A stretch of DNA of 64,000 nt, from positions 62,001-126,000 of the forward strand of contig MHBI01000025.1 in assembly GCA_001804815.1 (NCBI GenBank), in the 5' to 3' direction. Below are positions 9,667 to 20,000 of the stretch, one piece after another. This stretch comes from Lentisphaerae bacterium GWF2_50_93. Lineage in GTDB: Bacteria; Verrucomicrobiota; Lentisphaeria; Victivallales; GWF2-50-93. The notes beneath the pieces were generated by a model. It saw only the letters and a program-made list of their open reading frames with translations. It did no database searches and was not told the origin of the DNA. Positions within the stretch are counted from its first letter, which is position 1. Each line of letters starts with the position of its first letter. A program made the position numbers and the translations under genes.

Positions 9667-9784
9667 TTGTAGTAGCGCATGTTTGCGCGTTCTATTCTTG
9701 CAGGAGCGCCGGTCTCCAGACCGGCTTCTTGCCGACCTGGAGGTCGGCGTTCCATTAAGAACGCTCGAACAAAAGCTACTACAA
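9667..9784. repeat. Nested palindrome, four levels deep
   Basis: Stems are nested inside one another: TTGTAGTAGC/GCTACTACAA outermost (9667-9676 with 9775-9784), then GCGTTCT/AGAACGC (9687-9693 with 9758-9764), then GGAGCG/CGTTCC (9703-9708 with 9748-9753). Inside these are two adjacent perfect hairpins, GCCGGTCTccAGACCGGC (9708-9725) and GCCGACCTggAGGTCGGC (9731-9748). It lies between two co-oriented genes. Confidence 0.8.
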
Positions 9785-9887
9785 GCAACATGCCTCACGG
9801 CATTGACTACAAACGAACACAAGACATGAACATCAAATCCTCATTTGGAGGAAACTTCCATCTTTATCTTAAAACACCTCTTACTTT

Positions 9888-9919
9888 ATAAAATTTTCCT
9901 GTCACCAGGAAAATTTTAT
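9888..9919 (-). terminator. Putative terminator hairpin overlapping a stop codon
   Basis: A perfect 14-bp inverted repeat (9888-9901 with 9906-9919, loop TCAC) spans the stop codon of the 9916-13668 gene. The stem is AT-rich and no long T-tract follows, so it may be a weak terminator or an mRNA 3'-end stabiliser. Confidence 0.5.
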
Positions 9920-12900
9920 TTGTCCAGCTCTATCGTGCCCCACAGCTTGCTGTCGAGGCGCGCCTCGCTCGGGACATCGGAGACAAGACCAGTCTTCTTG
10001 TTGTGCCAGTACAGGCGCATTGCGCGGTTCGTTCCGGACGGATCGGAATATATGACGCCGACCACTCCGGTTATTTTTGTACCGAGCGCCTTGTCGAGGC
10101 CGATGTCCTTGAGAGGTATCGTCAGGAGCACGGTATAGGTGTTGATGCCTGCGTCGACTGCGACCTTCGCAGAATCCAGACGCTTCACCACGTCAAACAC
10201 GGTTGCATTCGCGGCATTGTTGCCGACCATGTACGTCATGGGATTGTCCTTCTGGCCGGATTTGCTCTGCCAGTAGGAAACAGTGTTCTTGCCACCGACG
10301 CTGGCGGCGAGGATGCGGATCGGGCCGCGTCCGGGGACGTCAAGCTGGAGATCCACGCAGTCACCTCCTATGAAAGCATGCGTGAACTGCCCCTGCCCGT
10401 TCTTCCACGGGCTGTTGTCAGAGACCTGGTACATCACCGCAAGCTCCTTGTTGTTGTGCGCAAGGGCCGCACGGAACCAGATTCCGGGGTTGCCGGGTTC
10501 TCCAACCTTGAAGTCGACAGATCCGTCGATCAGCGGACGGTTCATCGGCTGAAGCACCGGCGCCGGTTCCGTAGGCAGCTTGTTCACCTTGGCGACGCGG
10601 AGGGTCTCAGGTTCAGGCATGTCCTGCTGCTGGCGCTTCTTCGCGATCTCAACGCCTTCGGCAATGTCCTTCTCTCCAACATTCAAGGTCTTGACTTCCT
10701 TGGCGCAGGTCTCGAGATTCTTCACTTCCATCAGGCGGTATGAGGCGCCGCCCAGCTGGACATATACCTTCTTCGACGCCGTGTCGCGCCAGATGAATCC
10801 GCCGAAACTTTCCTGTCCGATGAAAGTCTCGTCAAGCGTAATATTGCTCTTCGAATCCTGGCAGATGCTGGAAAGATAAATCCCGTCCATCGACATCAGG
10901 AACCATTCTCCGCGGTCGCCACCGAGCGCCGTCATGCTGCCGACATTCGGAATGTCCTCGACAACTCCGTTCGTGCGGAACGGCGCGATCAGCACGCCCC
11001 TGCGGGCCGCAGGCGCGTCATGGCGTCCATAGAGATTCGGGTATGAACCCGTGCGTCCGTCGACCGTGCTGTACGTAATTCCATCGGACACATTGCCTGC
11101 CATGTCCATGATCGGACTTCCGCAGGAACCCTGGTTGGAGGAAGCCTTGACCCAGTTCTTTATAGGTTCAGGCTTTGCGAAATCATAGAGAGGAACACCT
11201 TCAGGGGTCACTCCCTTGAGATCAAACCGCATGCCGTTGGTGCTCATGATCGTGAGGTCCGGCCTGACCCACCCATTCGACCAGTATATGCTCTGGAAGT
11301 CGACGTTCTCCGTTACTTCCCCGGCATCTTCGGCATGGTTGTCGTTCTTGTCAATCCATGCGCGTCCGCCTACCGGCTTGCCTTTCACCATCTTCGAGAA
11401 ATTGATCCTGACAACCTTGCGGAAAACACCGTCCTTGCCTCTCTTGAACATGCTGAGATCATCAGGCTTGTTGAATCCCGGCACGCCGCATGCGTATTCG
11501 TGGCCCTTGAAATCATAGATGAATCCGCGCTCGTTTGCGAGTTCAGGATGGTACACGAGGGGCTGCTCATTGGTCTTGCGCTTCCACGGATCGGGATTAG
11601 GGTCAAGCTTGAATTCTACGCCGTGCGCGACAAAGCGGGTCGGATCGAAGACCAGCGGGAAGCCCGACATCGCGCCGTAGTCCGCCTGTCCCCAGTACTG
11701 GTCGATCATCTTGTACTGTTCGTCCCAGCATGTGACGCGCTTGCAGGTTTTGACGCTCTCTGTGATCCACAGCCTGCCGAGATGGTCGAAGTCCGCGCCA
11801 AGGGGGCGCACAAGATCGTTCATGATGAATTTGCCTGCAGGACGGTCATCGCCCTTCCAGACGCTTCCGACCGCGTTCAACTTCTTGCCTTCAGGACTGA
11901 ATATGACCACCTGGTTGAGCCCGGTGTCGCTTATCGCGAAACGCCTGCCGTCATGGCTGATACCGAGGCGAACCGGCTTCTCAAGGCCTTCAGCCTTGAA
12001 TACGCCAGTCGGTTTTGCAGCCGCATCCAGCGTCGCTACCTTCCCATCGGAATAAAGCCCGTAGAGTTTGGCATCACGGTCGGTGACGGCAAGAAGATTT
12101 CCAACATCGATTGTCTGTTCAACTGCACCGGTCGAAGGATTCACCTTCTGCAAAGCGCGCCCGGGGAAACAGACCCACAGGCTGCCGTGCGCCAGGGCGA
12201 TGCTGCTGCTGTTTGAAATGTCCATGTCAGGCAGCAATGTTGAAGTCGGGGACTTGTCTGCATCGTCGAACACGACCAGCTGTCCATCCTTCAGCTTGAA
12301 CTTGAAGAGGAGCGTCTTCTTCTGCCAGCCCGAGCGCGAGAGTCCATAGGCGAATTTATCGTCCATCGTCCCGTCGACGAACTCATTGCCGTCGGTCCAC
12401 TGTATGATCGCATCGTCGTTTATGAGCTGGATACCGGCGCCTCCCTCGGTTCCTGTGAAAAGTAGAATGGTGTTCTTGCCGTTTGTCGCGACAGAGGTCG
12501 GATGCCCGTGGTTCGAGCCCCACAGCTTCTTGCCGGCATCAGTCACCCACGGGGGCGTCGCCGAGCTGTAGCAGCTGTTATAGAACTTGAGGGCTATCGG
12601 AAGATGATGTACGACGGTCGCCTTGTATTTTCCGGGCTTCACCGCATTGCCGTTGTCGTCGAGGCAGTCCCATTTGTCCGTGATCTTTCCCGCATCGCGC
12701 GGAAATTGTCCGAAAAGATTCCTGACGCGCTTCCCCTGTTCATCGTCGATGGCAATGGTCACATCGCGCTTTTCAGGAAGCTCATAGCTGATCTGCACGC
12801 TGCCATAGGAGTCGTAGTCCTCGAAGTTCTTGAGCCTGGCCTTCTGGAGCGCGATCTGCTGTTCGGTGATCTGCAGTTTGCCTTTGCCGCTGATGGCCGC

Positions 12901-13668
12901 CTTGCCCCAGCCTGTCCTGGCGCGGAACATGAAGATGCGGTTCACGTTGTCGTCCTTTATGCCGTCGGCAAGCCTCTGTGACAGCATGGTCCCATCGATG
13001 TTGCCCCACATGGCTTCGATGCCGAACACGAATGCGTCTCCGGGTTTCATGGCTTCGCCGCCGGTCCTGCAGTATTTCCAGGGCCAGAAGGTCTCCATGT
13101 TGTAGCCTTTCCCGTCGGGCCACACCGCAAACGCGATGCTGCCGCCGGCATTCGCCATCGTCGGCCCCCACTTCTCGAGCTGGTCCGGACGGTCCGGACC
13201 TGTCGCGTCATAGGGTTCCTTGGCCTTGAATCCGCCGTGCTTGACGATCATGTACGGCTTGTCGTCGAAGGAGGAATAATACATGTTCACATGCATGATG
13301 TGCTCATCCTTCGCGCGGTCGTCGAAGATTACACGGGCCTGGTAGCAGTCGGCGCGCCAGCTCTGCTGGAAATCCTTTCCGGAGGCTGCGTTCTTCATAG
13401 GGTTGGGATCATTGTAGCGCGCCAGAAGGTAGACACCCTTGTCGTCCCACATCAGATGGGTCCACAGGCTGTACTGGCCCACCAGGGTGGGATCGTTATA
13501 GCTCCAGACGCCCGCTGACAGATCCCAGTCGTCGGTCTTCCCGTCGATGACCATCGGGCCTGGCGCGGGCAGGACCTGGATTTCGGTGTTCAACGACATC
13601 GATCGGTCGTCGGCATTTACAGCAAAGGCGCATGCCATCAGTCCCAGGGCGCAAAGAATCTTCTTCAT
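9916..13668 (-). CDS. Giant secreted protein: CBM9-like, FlgD-like Ig, propeller, CBM9-like (paralogue B)
   Basis: The 1250-residue protein has a signal peptide at 1-19 (MKKILCALGLMACAFAVNA). A CBM9-like domain covers about 33-270 (PMVIDGKTDDWDL). A FlgD-like Ig lies at about 303-355 (GKRVRNLFGQFPRDAGKITD then WDCLDDNGNAVKPGKYKA). A propeller region fills about 370-1020, and a second CBM9-like domain begins at about 1060. The C-terminus YWHNKKTGLVSDVPSEARL...LWG matches paralogues A and C. It differs from them in having a sugar-binding-like domain at both ends. No active site is recognisable; surface polysaccharide binding is the best guess. It lies 73 bases downstream of the pseudopilin trio on the same strand, which suggests joint expression. 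AAGGA precedes the ATG. Confidence 0.8.
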   Translation of the reverse strand: MKKILCALGLMACAFAVNADDRSMSLNTEIQVLPAPGPMVIDGKTDDWDLSAGVWSYNDPTLVGQYSLWTHLMWDDKGVYLLARYNDPNPMKNAASGKDFQQSWRADCYQARVIFDDRAKDEHIMHVNMYYSSFDDKPYMIVKHGGFKAKEPYDATGPDRPDQLEKWGPTMANAGGSIAFAVWPDGKGYNMETFWPWKYCRTGGEAMKPGDAFVFGIEAMWGNIDGTMLSQRLADGIKDDNVNRIFMFRARTGWGKAAISGKGKLQITEQQIALQKARLKNFEDYDSYGSVQISYELPEKRDVTIAIDDEQGKRVRNLFGQFPRDAGKITDKWDCLDDNGNAVKPGKYKATVVHHLPIALKFYNSCYSSATPPWVTDAGKKLWGSNHGHPTSVATNGKNTILLFTGTEGGAGIQLINDDAIIQWTDGNEFVDGTMDDKFAYGLSRSGWQKKTLLFKFKLKDGQLVVFDDADKSPTSTLLPDMDISNSSSIALAHGSLWVCFPGRALQKVNPSTGAVEQTIDVGNLLAVTDRDAKLYGLYSDGKVATLDAAAKPTGVFKAEGLEKPVRLGISHDGRRFAISDTGLNQVVIFSPEGKKLNAVGSVWKGDDRPAGKFIMNDLVRPLGADFDHLGRLWITESVKTCKRVTCWDEQYKMIDQYWGQADYGAMSGFPLVFDPTRFVAHGVEFKLDPNPDPWKRKTNEQPLVYHPELANERGFIYDFKGHEYACGVPGFNKPDDLSMFKRGKDGVFRKVVRINFSKMVKGKPVGGRAWIDKNDNHAEDAGEVTENVDFQSIYWSNGWVRPDLTIMSTNGMRFDLKGVTPEGVPLYDFAKPEPIKNWVKASSNQGSCGSPIMDMAGNVSDGITYSTVDGRTGSYPNLYGRHDAPAARRGVLIAPFRTNGVVEDIPNVGSMTALGGDRGEWFLMSMDGIYLSSICQDSKSNITLDETFIGQESFGGFIWRDTASKKVYVQLGGASYRLMEVKNLETCAKEVKTLNVGEKDIAEGVEIAKKRQQQDMPEPETLRVAKVNKLPTEPAPVLQPMNRPLIDGSVDFKVGEPGNPGIWFRAALAHNNKELAVMYQVSDNSPWKNGQGQFTHAFIGGDCVDLQLDVPGRGPIRILAASVGGKNTVSYWQSKSGQKDNPMTYMVGNNAANATVFDVVKRLDSAKVAVDAGINTYTVLLTIPLKDIGLDKALGTKITGVVGVIYSDPSGTNRAMRLYWHNKKTGLVSDVPSEARLDSKLWGTIELDK

Positions 13669-13741
13669 AATGCTTGTCCTTTTTATTTATATGTAATTTT
13701 GGTGTTTCGTTTAGTTCAAACTCAACTATCCGTCTTCCTTT

Positions 13742-14683
13742 TCATGGTACAGTTCTAGTGAACGGGCCGAAGATTATTTCGTTTAAATGAGCAGGTCCAA
13801 CGGTATTGTTTCCGTCAGAATCGCAGAACGGCTGGACGTTCGAAGCGGGATTCACCACAGGGTTGCCAAGGCTGCCGGACTGCTTGTAGCACCATGAACC
13901 TGCGGACCAGGATCCGATGATCACAGGTTTGAAACTGTACATCTCGACATGCCCGTCCACATGTACGACATTTGAATTGTCGAGCCATGCATTGGCTTCG
14001 GCATGCGAACTGATCTCAGCGGGCGCACCATTCTTCTTGTGGTTGGCAGTTGAATAGCGGTTGTTATCCTCGCCAGGGTATCCATTATCTGAGGTATCCC
14101 CGAATATTGCCGCAATACCTCCAAGACCGCGTCCTGTCACACTTTCGAAATTCTTCAGCATCTCCTGTGATTTGGAAGCGCTGATCTTCCTGTCATAGGC
14201 ACTGCCATTGTAATAGGCATAGCCCATTCCTTGCGTATTCGTTTTCCTTCCGTTGGCGGCATCTCCGGCATTTGCAGGGGCGGCAGGCCGGAAAGGGCAG
14301 TTTACCACGTCCGAAGATTGGAAACGGAGGGCGAGACCATATCGGGCCGGTTCTGAACTGGAGGCATATGCAGTATCCACCTTTGCATTGCGGGCGCCTA
14401 GATAATCCTGGGTCAGGACACCAAAGGACACCTTAATCGGATCATAGGAGTTCACATATCCCTTACGGGCTACGTTGTAGTTGCCGACGGGCATGAGCAT
14501 CTGGTAGTCCATATCATACCCAAGCGCGCCAACACCTATCTGCTTGAGATTGCCCTTGCATACTGTATCCTTTGCAGTGCGCTTGGCCTGCTGGAGCGCA
14601 GGCAGAAGAAGAGCTGCGAGTATTGCGATGATCGCAACCACCACGAGCAGTTCGATCAATGTGAATTTCCTCCTGTAAAACAC
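13742..14683 (-). CDS. Pseudopilin with type II secretion/type IV pilin-like N-terminus
   Basis: This 313-residue protein begins [20 protein letters not shown], the class III prepilin cleavage/methylation motif, in which a prepilin peptidase would cut before F and E is the +5 glutamate. The hydrophobic helix carries on to [10 protein letters not shown]. The following [10 protein letters not shown] and the late [13 protein letters not shown] fit the DGH-containing pseudopilins that are expanded in Lentisphaerota and Planctomycetes. Such proteins are assumed to build short pseudopili or be displayed on the envelope; no secretin, ATPase or peptidase gene is nearby. GTG at 14683 is chosen because AAGGAGG sits a few bases upstream. 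It is third in a trio with 35-37-base gaps. Confidence 0.85.
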   Translation of the reverse strand: MFYRRKFTLIELLVVVAIIAILAALLLPALQQAKRTAKDTVCKGNLKQIGVGALGYDMDYQMLMPVGNYNVARKGYVNSYDPIKVSFGVLTQDYLGARNAKVDTAYASSSEPARYGLALRFQSSDVVNCPFRPAAPANAGDAANGRKTNTQGMGYAYYNGSAYDRKISASKSQEMLKNFESVTGRGLGGIAAIFGDTSDNGYPGEDNNRYSTANHKKNGAPAEISSHAEANAWLDNSNVVHVDGHVEMYSFKPVIIGSWSAGSWCYKQSGSLGNPVVNPASNVQPFCDSDGNNTVGPAHLNEIIFGPFTRTVP

Positions 14684-14720
14684 GATTCCTCCTTCTTACA
14701 TGTATCGTTCCGCCAGCATA

Positions 14721-15530
14721 TCAGTTATAATATGGACGGCAATAGTTGTTCGAGCCTCCGTCCTTCCTCCATATCTTGCCATCCTCCCATTCCGCATGCC
14801 CATCTCCAAAGACGACATTGCCACCACCCTGGACATATCCTACTTTTCCCGGAGAGTGCAGACGGATATAACCTGAGCCATTTTCCTGCATGAAGTCCGA
14901 GGCCATGGGAATGCTGGAAGTTGAAGCACCTGAAACAGATTTCCGGCTGGAGCCGAATATGACTCCGACACTTGCTCCAAAATAAGCACTTTTGTTTAGC
15001 TTGTCGAACACGAAATCATATCCGCCCTCATTTTTTGAGTCCCAGGGATCTGCGTCATACATGTATCCCTGCTTCCCCCTGGTATGCCAGGTCTTATTCG
15101 GAGCATCGCCAGTCGGGAGAGCTGGATTGGCTACAGCTGCACTATTTCCAAAAATGTTCGGGCAGAAGAAAATGTCAGGAGAAGGCGTATAGGTCGGAGT
15201 ATCGCCCGGATTATTATCGCAAAAGGGAGCGGGACGACATAGAAAACCCAGATTCATCACCCATTTGAAATTACCTACGGTGCCGGACATCGCCAGTCCT
15301 GAAGCCGTAAAATTGTTTCCGCCGCGGCACCCTGGAGGGAACCAGCCGTCATAGTCGGAATCGTAGAGGAAGCACATCGAGCCGATCTGCTTCAGGTTGG
15401 ACGTGCAGGAAATCCTCCGCGCGGTCTCCTTAGCGTTCTGGAGCGCGGGCAGGAGAAGCGCCGCGAGGATTGCGATGATCGCAATTACGACGAGCAATTC
15501 GATCAATGTAAATCTTAATTTTGAAAACAC
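14721..15530 (-). CDS. Pseudopilin (tandem paralogue)
   Basis: This 269-residue protein has prepilin motif [20 protein letters not shown] followed by [20 protein letters not shown]. The C-terminus contains [20 protein letters not shown], the DGH signature of this pseudopilin class. It is clearly a tandem duplicate of the next gene upstream: both contain NLKQ(I/V)G...CFLYDSDY(D/N)GWFPP, SD(F/L)MQENG, HSPGK and a CRPYY or YRPYY ending. The start is GTG at 15530, preceded by AGGAG. It would be anchored in the inner membrane before cleavage by a prepilin peptidase encoded elsewhere. Confidence 0.85.
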   Translation of the reverse strand: MFSKLRFTLIELLVVIAIIAILAALLLPALQNAKETARRISCTSNLKQIGSMCFLYDSDYDGWFPPGCRGGNNFTASGLAMSGTVGNFKWVMNLGFLCRPAPFCDNNPGDTPTYTPSPDIFFCPNIFGNSAAVANPALPTGDAPNKTWHTRGKQGYMYDADPWDSKNEGGYDFVFDKLNKSAYFGASVGVIFGSSRKSVSGASTSSIPMASDFMQENGSGYIRLHSPGKVGYVQGGGNVVFGDGHAEWEDGKIWRKDGGSNNYCRPYYN

Positions 15531-15565
15531 ATCACTCCTAAAATAATAGTAATCTGCTGAAATAT

Positions 15566-16375
15566 TCAGTAGTAGTAAGGCCGGTAGTATTCATTGAAGC
15601 CGCCTGAAGTCCTCCAGCCTTTTCCGTCAACCCAGCTGACATGGCCATCCCCGAAAGTGACATTGCCTCCACCCTGGATGTTTCCGATTTTTCCCGGAGA
15701 GTGCAGACGGATATAGGAATCATCGCCATTTTCCTGCATGAGATCCGAGACCAGCGGGATGATCGACGTTGACGAAGCATTGTTCTGCCTGCGCATCGAT
15801 CCGTATATATATCCGGAGAGAAAACCAGGGGCTCCCGTATATAGAGACACGTAATCCAGTTTTCCGGCACCACTAGCGCCGACCCATGGATCTCCGTGGT
15901 AGAAATAACCCTGCTTTGCATTTTCATGCCATATTGCAGTCGGAGTCTTGTTTGCCAAATAAACGTTATTGGGCGCCGCAGTCCGGTTACCAAGGATATT
16001 CGGGCAGTAGAAAACATCCGCAGAGGTGACATAGGCGGGACTGTCTGAAGGCCAAAGCTCATTGGGGTTATCGAAGTTCGGACGATATAGATAACCAAGA
16101 GCATTGATATGGAATGGTCTTCCATTATAGACACATACTGTTGACGTGACAAAATTCCCATTGCGGGACTGGGGCGGGAACCACCCGTTGTAGTCGGAAT
16201 CGTAGAGGAAGCACAACGTGCCCACCTGCTTGAGGTTGGATGAGCAGGTTATCCTCCTGGCGGTCTCCTTGGCCTGCTGCAGGGCTGGCAGCAGCAGCGC
16301 GGCGAGAATCGAGATGATGGCGACCACTACGAGTAATTCGATGAGGGTGAAGAAGGATACTGGATGCTGGATCAT
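15566..16375 (-). CDS. Pseudopilin (tandem paralogue, leader-invaded)
   Basis: From ATG 16375 the product is 269 residues beginning [20 protein letters not shown], with [20 protein letters not shown] and [17 protein letters not shown] later on. The frame stays open to an ATG at 16585, but the extra 70 residues have low-complexity, repeat-like content (the DNA at about 16395-16470 contains CGACCGACGA direct repeats around a CTTCGC...GCGAAG hairpin) and would put the prepilin motif abnormally far from the N-terminus. No good Shine-Dalgarno is visible for ATG 16375, so the start is uncertain. An insertion may have separated the promoter near 16610 from the gene. It is first in the pseudopilin trio. 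Confidence 0.75.
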   Translation of the reverse strand: MIQHPVSFFTLIELLVVVAIISILAALLLPALQQAKETARRITCSSNLKQVGTLCFLYDSDYNGWFPPQSRNGNFVTSTVCVYNGRPFHINALGYLYRPNFDNPNELWPSDSPAYVTSADVFYCPNILGNRTAAPNNVYLANKTPTAIWHENAKQGYFYHGDPWVGASGAGKLDYVSLYTGAPGFLSGYIYGSMRRQNNASSTSIIPLVSDLMQENGDDSYIRLHSPGKIGNIQGGGNVTFGDGHVSWVDGKGWRTSGGFNEYYRPYYY

Positions 16376-17026
16376 CGATGTTGAATTATTGAAACTGACG
16401 GCTGGCGACCGACGACCCGGCTTCGCTGAGAAGCTTCGCCGAGGCAGGCTGACGACCGACGACTGATTCTTACGTCTGGCATAGTGGCTCCAGGATCTGG
16501 AATCAGATATTTGACAATGGAACGCTGTATCCATTTTCACCCCAGCAATAAGAGTTAGAATCCTGTCAAGCCGCCACCACGGCATATTACTTTATTATAT
16601 ATATCATACATTATAAAGCATACAAATTCAAGCCTCTTGTTCAATAATATCAGAAAACGATCCATAAATCAACAGATGACCTGGAGATTTCACCTGTTTA
16701 AACCAATCGTGTCATTTATGCGCTGCGTCGCCGCTGCCGGCATGCTGGAGATGCACCGACACATACCCGCACGCTACTGTTTTTCTCCAGTTGTTGACGT
16801 GTATCATGTAATTGAGGCAATTTCTAAATTGCCTATCATGAGCTGACTGTCCATGTTGGTGTGCGCGCTTCAGCGTGTGTATCATCTTAAATACCAAGAC
16901 AAGCTAAAGTTCACCCGCCTCTGGAGCCTGTCGGACTTAAGGTTTTTCGCTTGTAGGCGTACAACTTCAGTTGTGTCTTTACTATGCGCCATTCTGGTCC
17001 GCATTCCTTTGCTTAAGAACTCAATT
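16376..17026. repeat. Gene-free spacer with repeat fragments
   Basis: This spacer of about 650 bases has no supported gene. It contains direct repeats TCGTCGGTCGTCAGCC / TCGTCGGTCGCCAGCC (minus strand, about 16395-16470) flanking a hairpin, an AT-rich stretch at about 16590-16620, and at about 16858-16890 one divergent unit of the GTGC-TTCAGC-GTGT-ATCATCTTA repeat that is tandem at 26683-26778. Confidence 0.55.
16610..16615 (-). promoter_or_regulatory. Candidate -10 box TATAAT upstream of pseudopilin trio
   Basis: On the minus strand the sequence reads CTTTATAATGT. A closely similar CTTTATAATAT is upstream of the 21499 gene (21562-21567), and CATTATAATGT is upstream of the 34843 pseudopilin. 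No convincing -35 box was found, so this is a low-confidence promoter call based on motif sharing. Confidence 0.35.
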
Positions 17027-20000
17027 CTACTTCGAGCTGAACTCCCAGATCCCCCAGAGTCCTGGCGTCAGCGCGGCCTCTGAAGGCACATCGGATATTA
17101 TCGATGTGGCCTTGTTGCTCCAATAGGTCCGCGCCAGAGTCTCCGAACCGTTTCCACGGAGGATTCCGATATCTCCCTTTATCCTCATGCCCGGTTTAGG
17201 CATCAGACCAAGCACTTCCAAAGGAACAGAAATCTCATAGCTGCCTTTGCCGTCAGTTGCAAGCTGCACCTTGTCGCTCACATCATCCACGCTGTCGAAA
17301 TATATCGTCCTCCACGGTGAACTGAACGGCACCTTGTCCGTCTTAGTCCCCGGAACCACAGGCCTGTAGAGGATCGCAAAAGTCTTGACCGCCAGCCCCT
17401 TCTTGTCCGAGGGATCCTTCAACTGGGTCACTGTCAACCGGATATCGCCTGCAACCGGCTCGCCTCGCTTCGGATCTGCTGCGGAATTCGCACTGATCAT
17501 CAGTTCCAGCGTACCACCGGTCTTGAACGGCGCTATCGGCATCTCGCCGGAATTCCTGAGCAGTTTTGCATCGCCTGTCTGCCAGGCCGCATACAGCTTC
17601 CCGTTCGCAACGAGGACCGAACCCTTTATGTCGTAAGGTCTCGAGTTTGCATTGAACCACGCGGACGACCCGCTCTTGTCAATGTCAACCCAGCCGGTGC
17701 TGGGCCAGTCGTCCACCTTGCCGTCGAGTGCAGGCTCAGGCGCATTTACGGAGACAAACATGAGTCCGCTCCCCTGCTCGAGCTTCCTCTGCGCCTCAAC
17801 TTCCATCATATGCTTCTGCGCCTTCTCGAGATCCTTGGCTGTCACATCGATCGTCATCTGCGGTATCCTCCTGATCGTCTCGAGCCCTTCGATCCTCTCG
17901 AAGATCGAGTGGTTCCCATTGACGAGATATATCCTGCCGTCCTCTGTCTGCGCGATCATCGGCCAGAAATTCTCACCTCCGAGCGACAGTCCGTCAAGGC
18001 TCATGTTGCGCTTTGTCACAGGACTCCTGATGCTTTCCGAAATCCTGTTGTCCACGAAGGGCGTAGCGATGAAGAGCCCGTCGGAAGTGAAGAAATACAT
18101 CGCCCCCATGCTGGTGTTAAGCGCAAAGACCGGTCCCGCATCAGACCCTTTTGGATTGATGAAGCTGCCCATCAGCCTGGTCGTGCCGATCAGCTCTCCG
18201 GGAAATTTCGGTTTTGGCGCCTCATGGGACGCATGGAGGCCGGGCCACATGCTCGGATAGCTCCAGGTAGCTGAACCGGGCTTCCCGCCGCTTATCGAAT
18301 GCTGGGGGAACGGGGCTATGCCAAGTGTCGCAACTACGTTTCCTGCATCATCAACCAGCACCTGGTCGCCTCCAGATGATGCCGGCCCCTGGACGTTTTC
18401 AGCCAGAACCTGCGCTTTGGAAAAATCATATTTCGGGATTCCCTTTTCAGTGAATTCCAGCGGCGCAAGCTTCAGAGACTTCTTGGGTTCCTTGTCCAGG
18501 CCGAACCGCGCCAGGCAGAACGAGAAGTCCGGCAGGACAGTCACTCCTCCACTTGATCCAAGGCGCATATCCAGTTCCGACGCCTGCACTTTCCCATCCG
18601 CATCCAGGTCGGACCACATGAAGAAGAACGTATTCTTGAATTCCCCCTTGGCATTAATCACACCCTCGGGGATGAGCCCGATGAATTCATCAGCCTTCAG
18701 CATCTCCTTCCAATCCGAACCGCGGCCCATGCCTGCAACAGGACGGAGCACATTGTTTTCTTCCATAAAAATGAACGCGGTGCCATGGCCGCCGGTCGGA
18801 TTCGAATTGTAGCAGTTAGTGAAATACCTGAGCTTCCTCCCGCCGACATCGCGGTACATGACCGTTTCCGGCGCGGCACTGCGGAAAGGCAGTTTCTGGT
18901 CGTCGGGATCCCTGCGGCTGAGCACGTTGAGAAGCTGCGAAGTCCCCTTGTCCCAGTCAAGCTTGAACTCCATCGTCCCCCTGCCTTCTTCGGCATAGTA
19001 GAAACTGGTCCTGTCAACAGGATCAATCGATCCGCCGCCGCCGTATTTTGACGGACCATAGAATGCATTGACCAGTTTTCCGTCGAGGGTCCACACGCTG
19101 ACGCGCTTCGGCATGAAATCGTCCTCTGCGACCCACAGGTGTCTGTTCGGATCGATCGCAAGTCCGCGCGGATTGTTCATATGAAGTGGATCATACGGTC
19201 CTTCCTTTGGAGTGCCGGCCTTTCCGATGGCGCGGAGGAACTTGCCCTGCGGCGAAAAGACCTTCACCTGATGGCTGTTCCCGCGATCGCTTATGTAGAT
19301 GTTGCCATCGGCGTCGAGAGTTATGCCTGCAGGATCTTCCAGCCCCTCGGAGATGATCACCCTGTGCTCCTCCACCTCGGCGGAACGTTCAACTTCAACC
19401 ACCTTTTTTCCGGAAATCACAAGCAGGCGGCCCTTCGGATCAAACACAAGCCCCCTCGGAGAATCGACCTTGACAGATCCAATCGTCCTGCCGGGCTTCT
19501 TGTCAGCAGTATCAAGTGCGCTTACATACAGAAGCTGGTTTGTCCCAGTAAGACTGCAGACCAGGATACCGTCATACGCCGCAAGCCCGCCAATTTCATC
19601 GCCTACGTTTGTCTTTCCGTCGGGCATCATCTCCAGTTCTTCTTTGAGTATAGGCCTGTCGCTGCCGGATGTCAGCGCGGTAATGCGAAGTTCAGGAATG
19701 GGATTGTTCTTCTTTTTCCTCTTGTCGGTCTCGCCGGATTCCGCCCTGCCCATGGATGCGACATATAGATACACTCCGGGATCAGCTTTCGGCCCCCAGT
19801 CATATGCGATATATGGCGCCGTGGTCCAGTTGCCGCCGATCCATCCCTTGCCACCGCGCTTCTTTCCATCGAGATCCACCCAGGCAAGCCCGTCGGGGCC
19901 TTCGGTAAGATAACAGCCGAGGAACATCGCAGGCTGCTTGGTCGGTGATTTCTCCGCAGGGACATAGGCCGCCGCCATCGGGGCGCAGTGGTTGGACAGC

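Noticed and set aside
10003..12216. Plus-strand frames of 246 and 293 codons inside the 1250-aa gene
   Set aside because: They are antisense to a gene with clear signal peptide, domains and ribosome binding site; no family resemblance is visible in the antisense products.
15566..16585. The 339-residue form of the third pseudopilin
   Set aside because: The added 70 residues come from repeat-containing leader DNA and would place the prepilin motif too far from the N-terminus; ATG 16375 is preferred, though uncertain.
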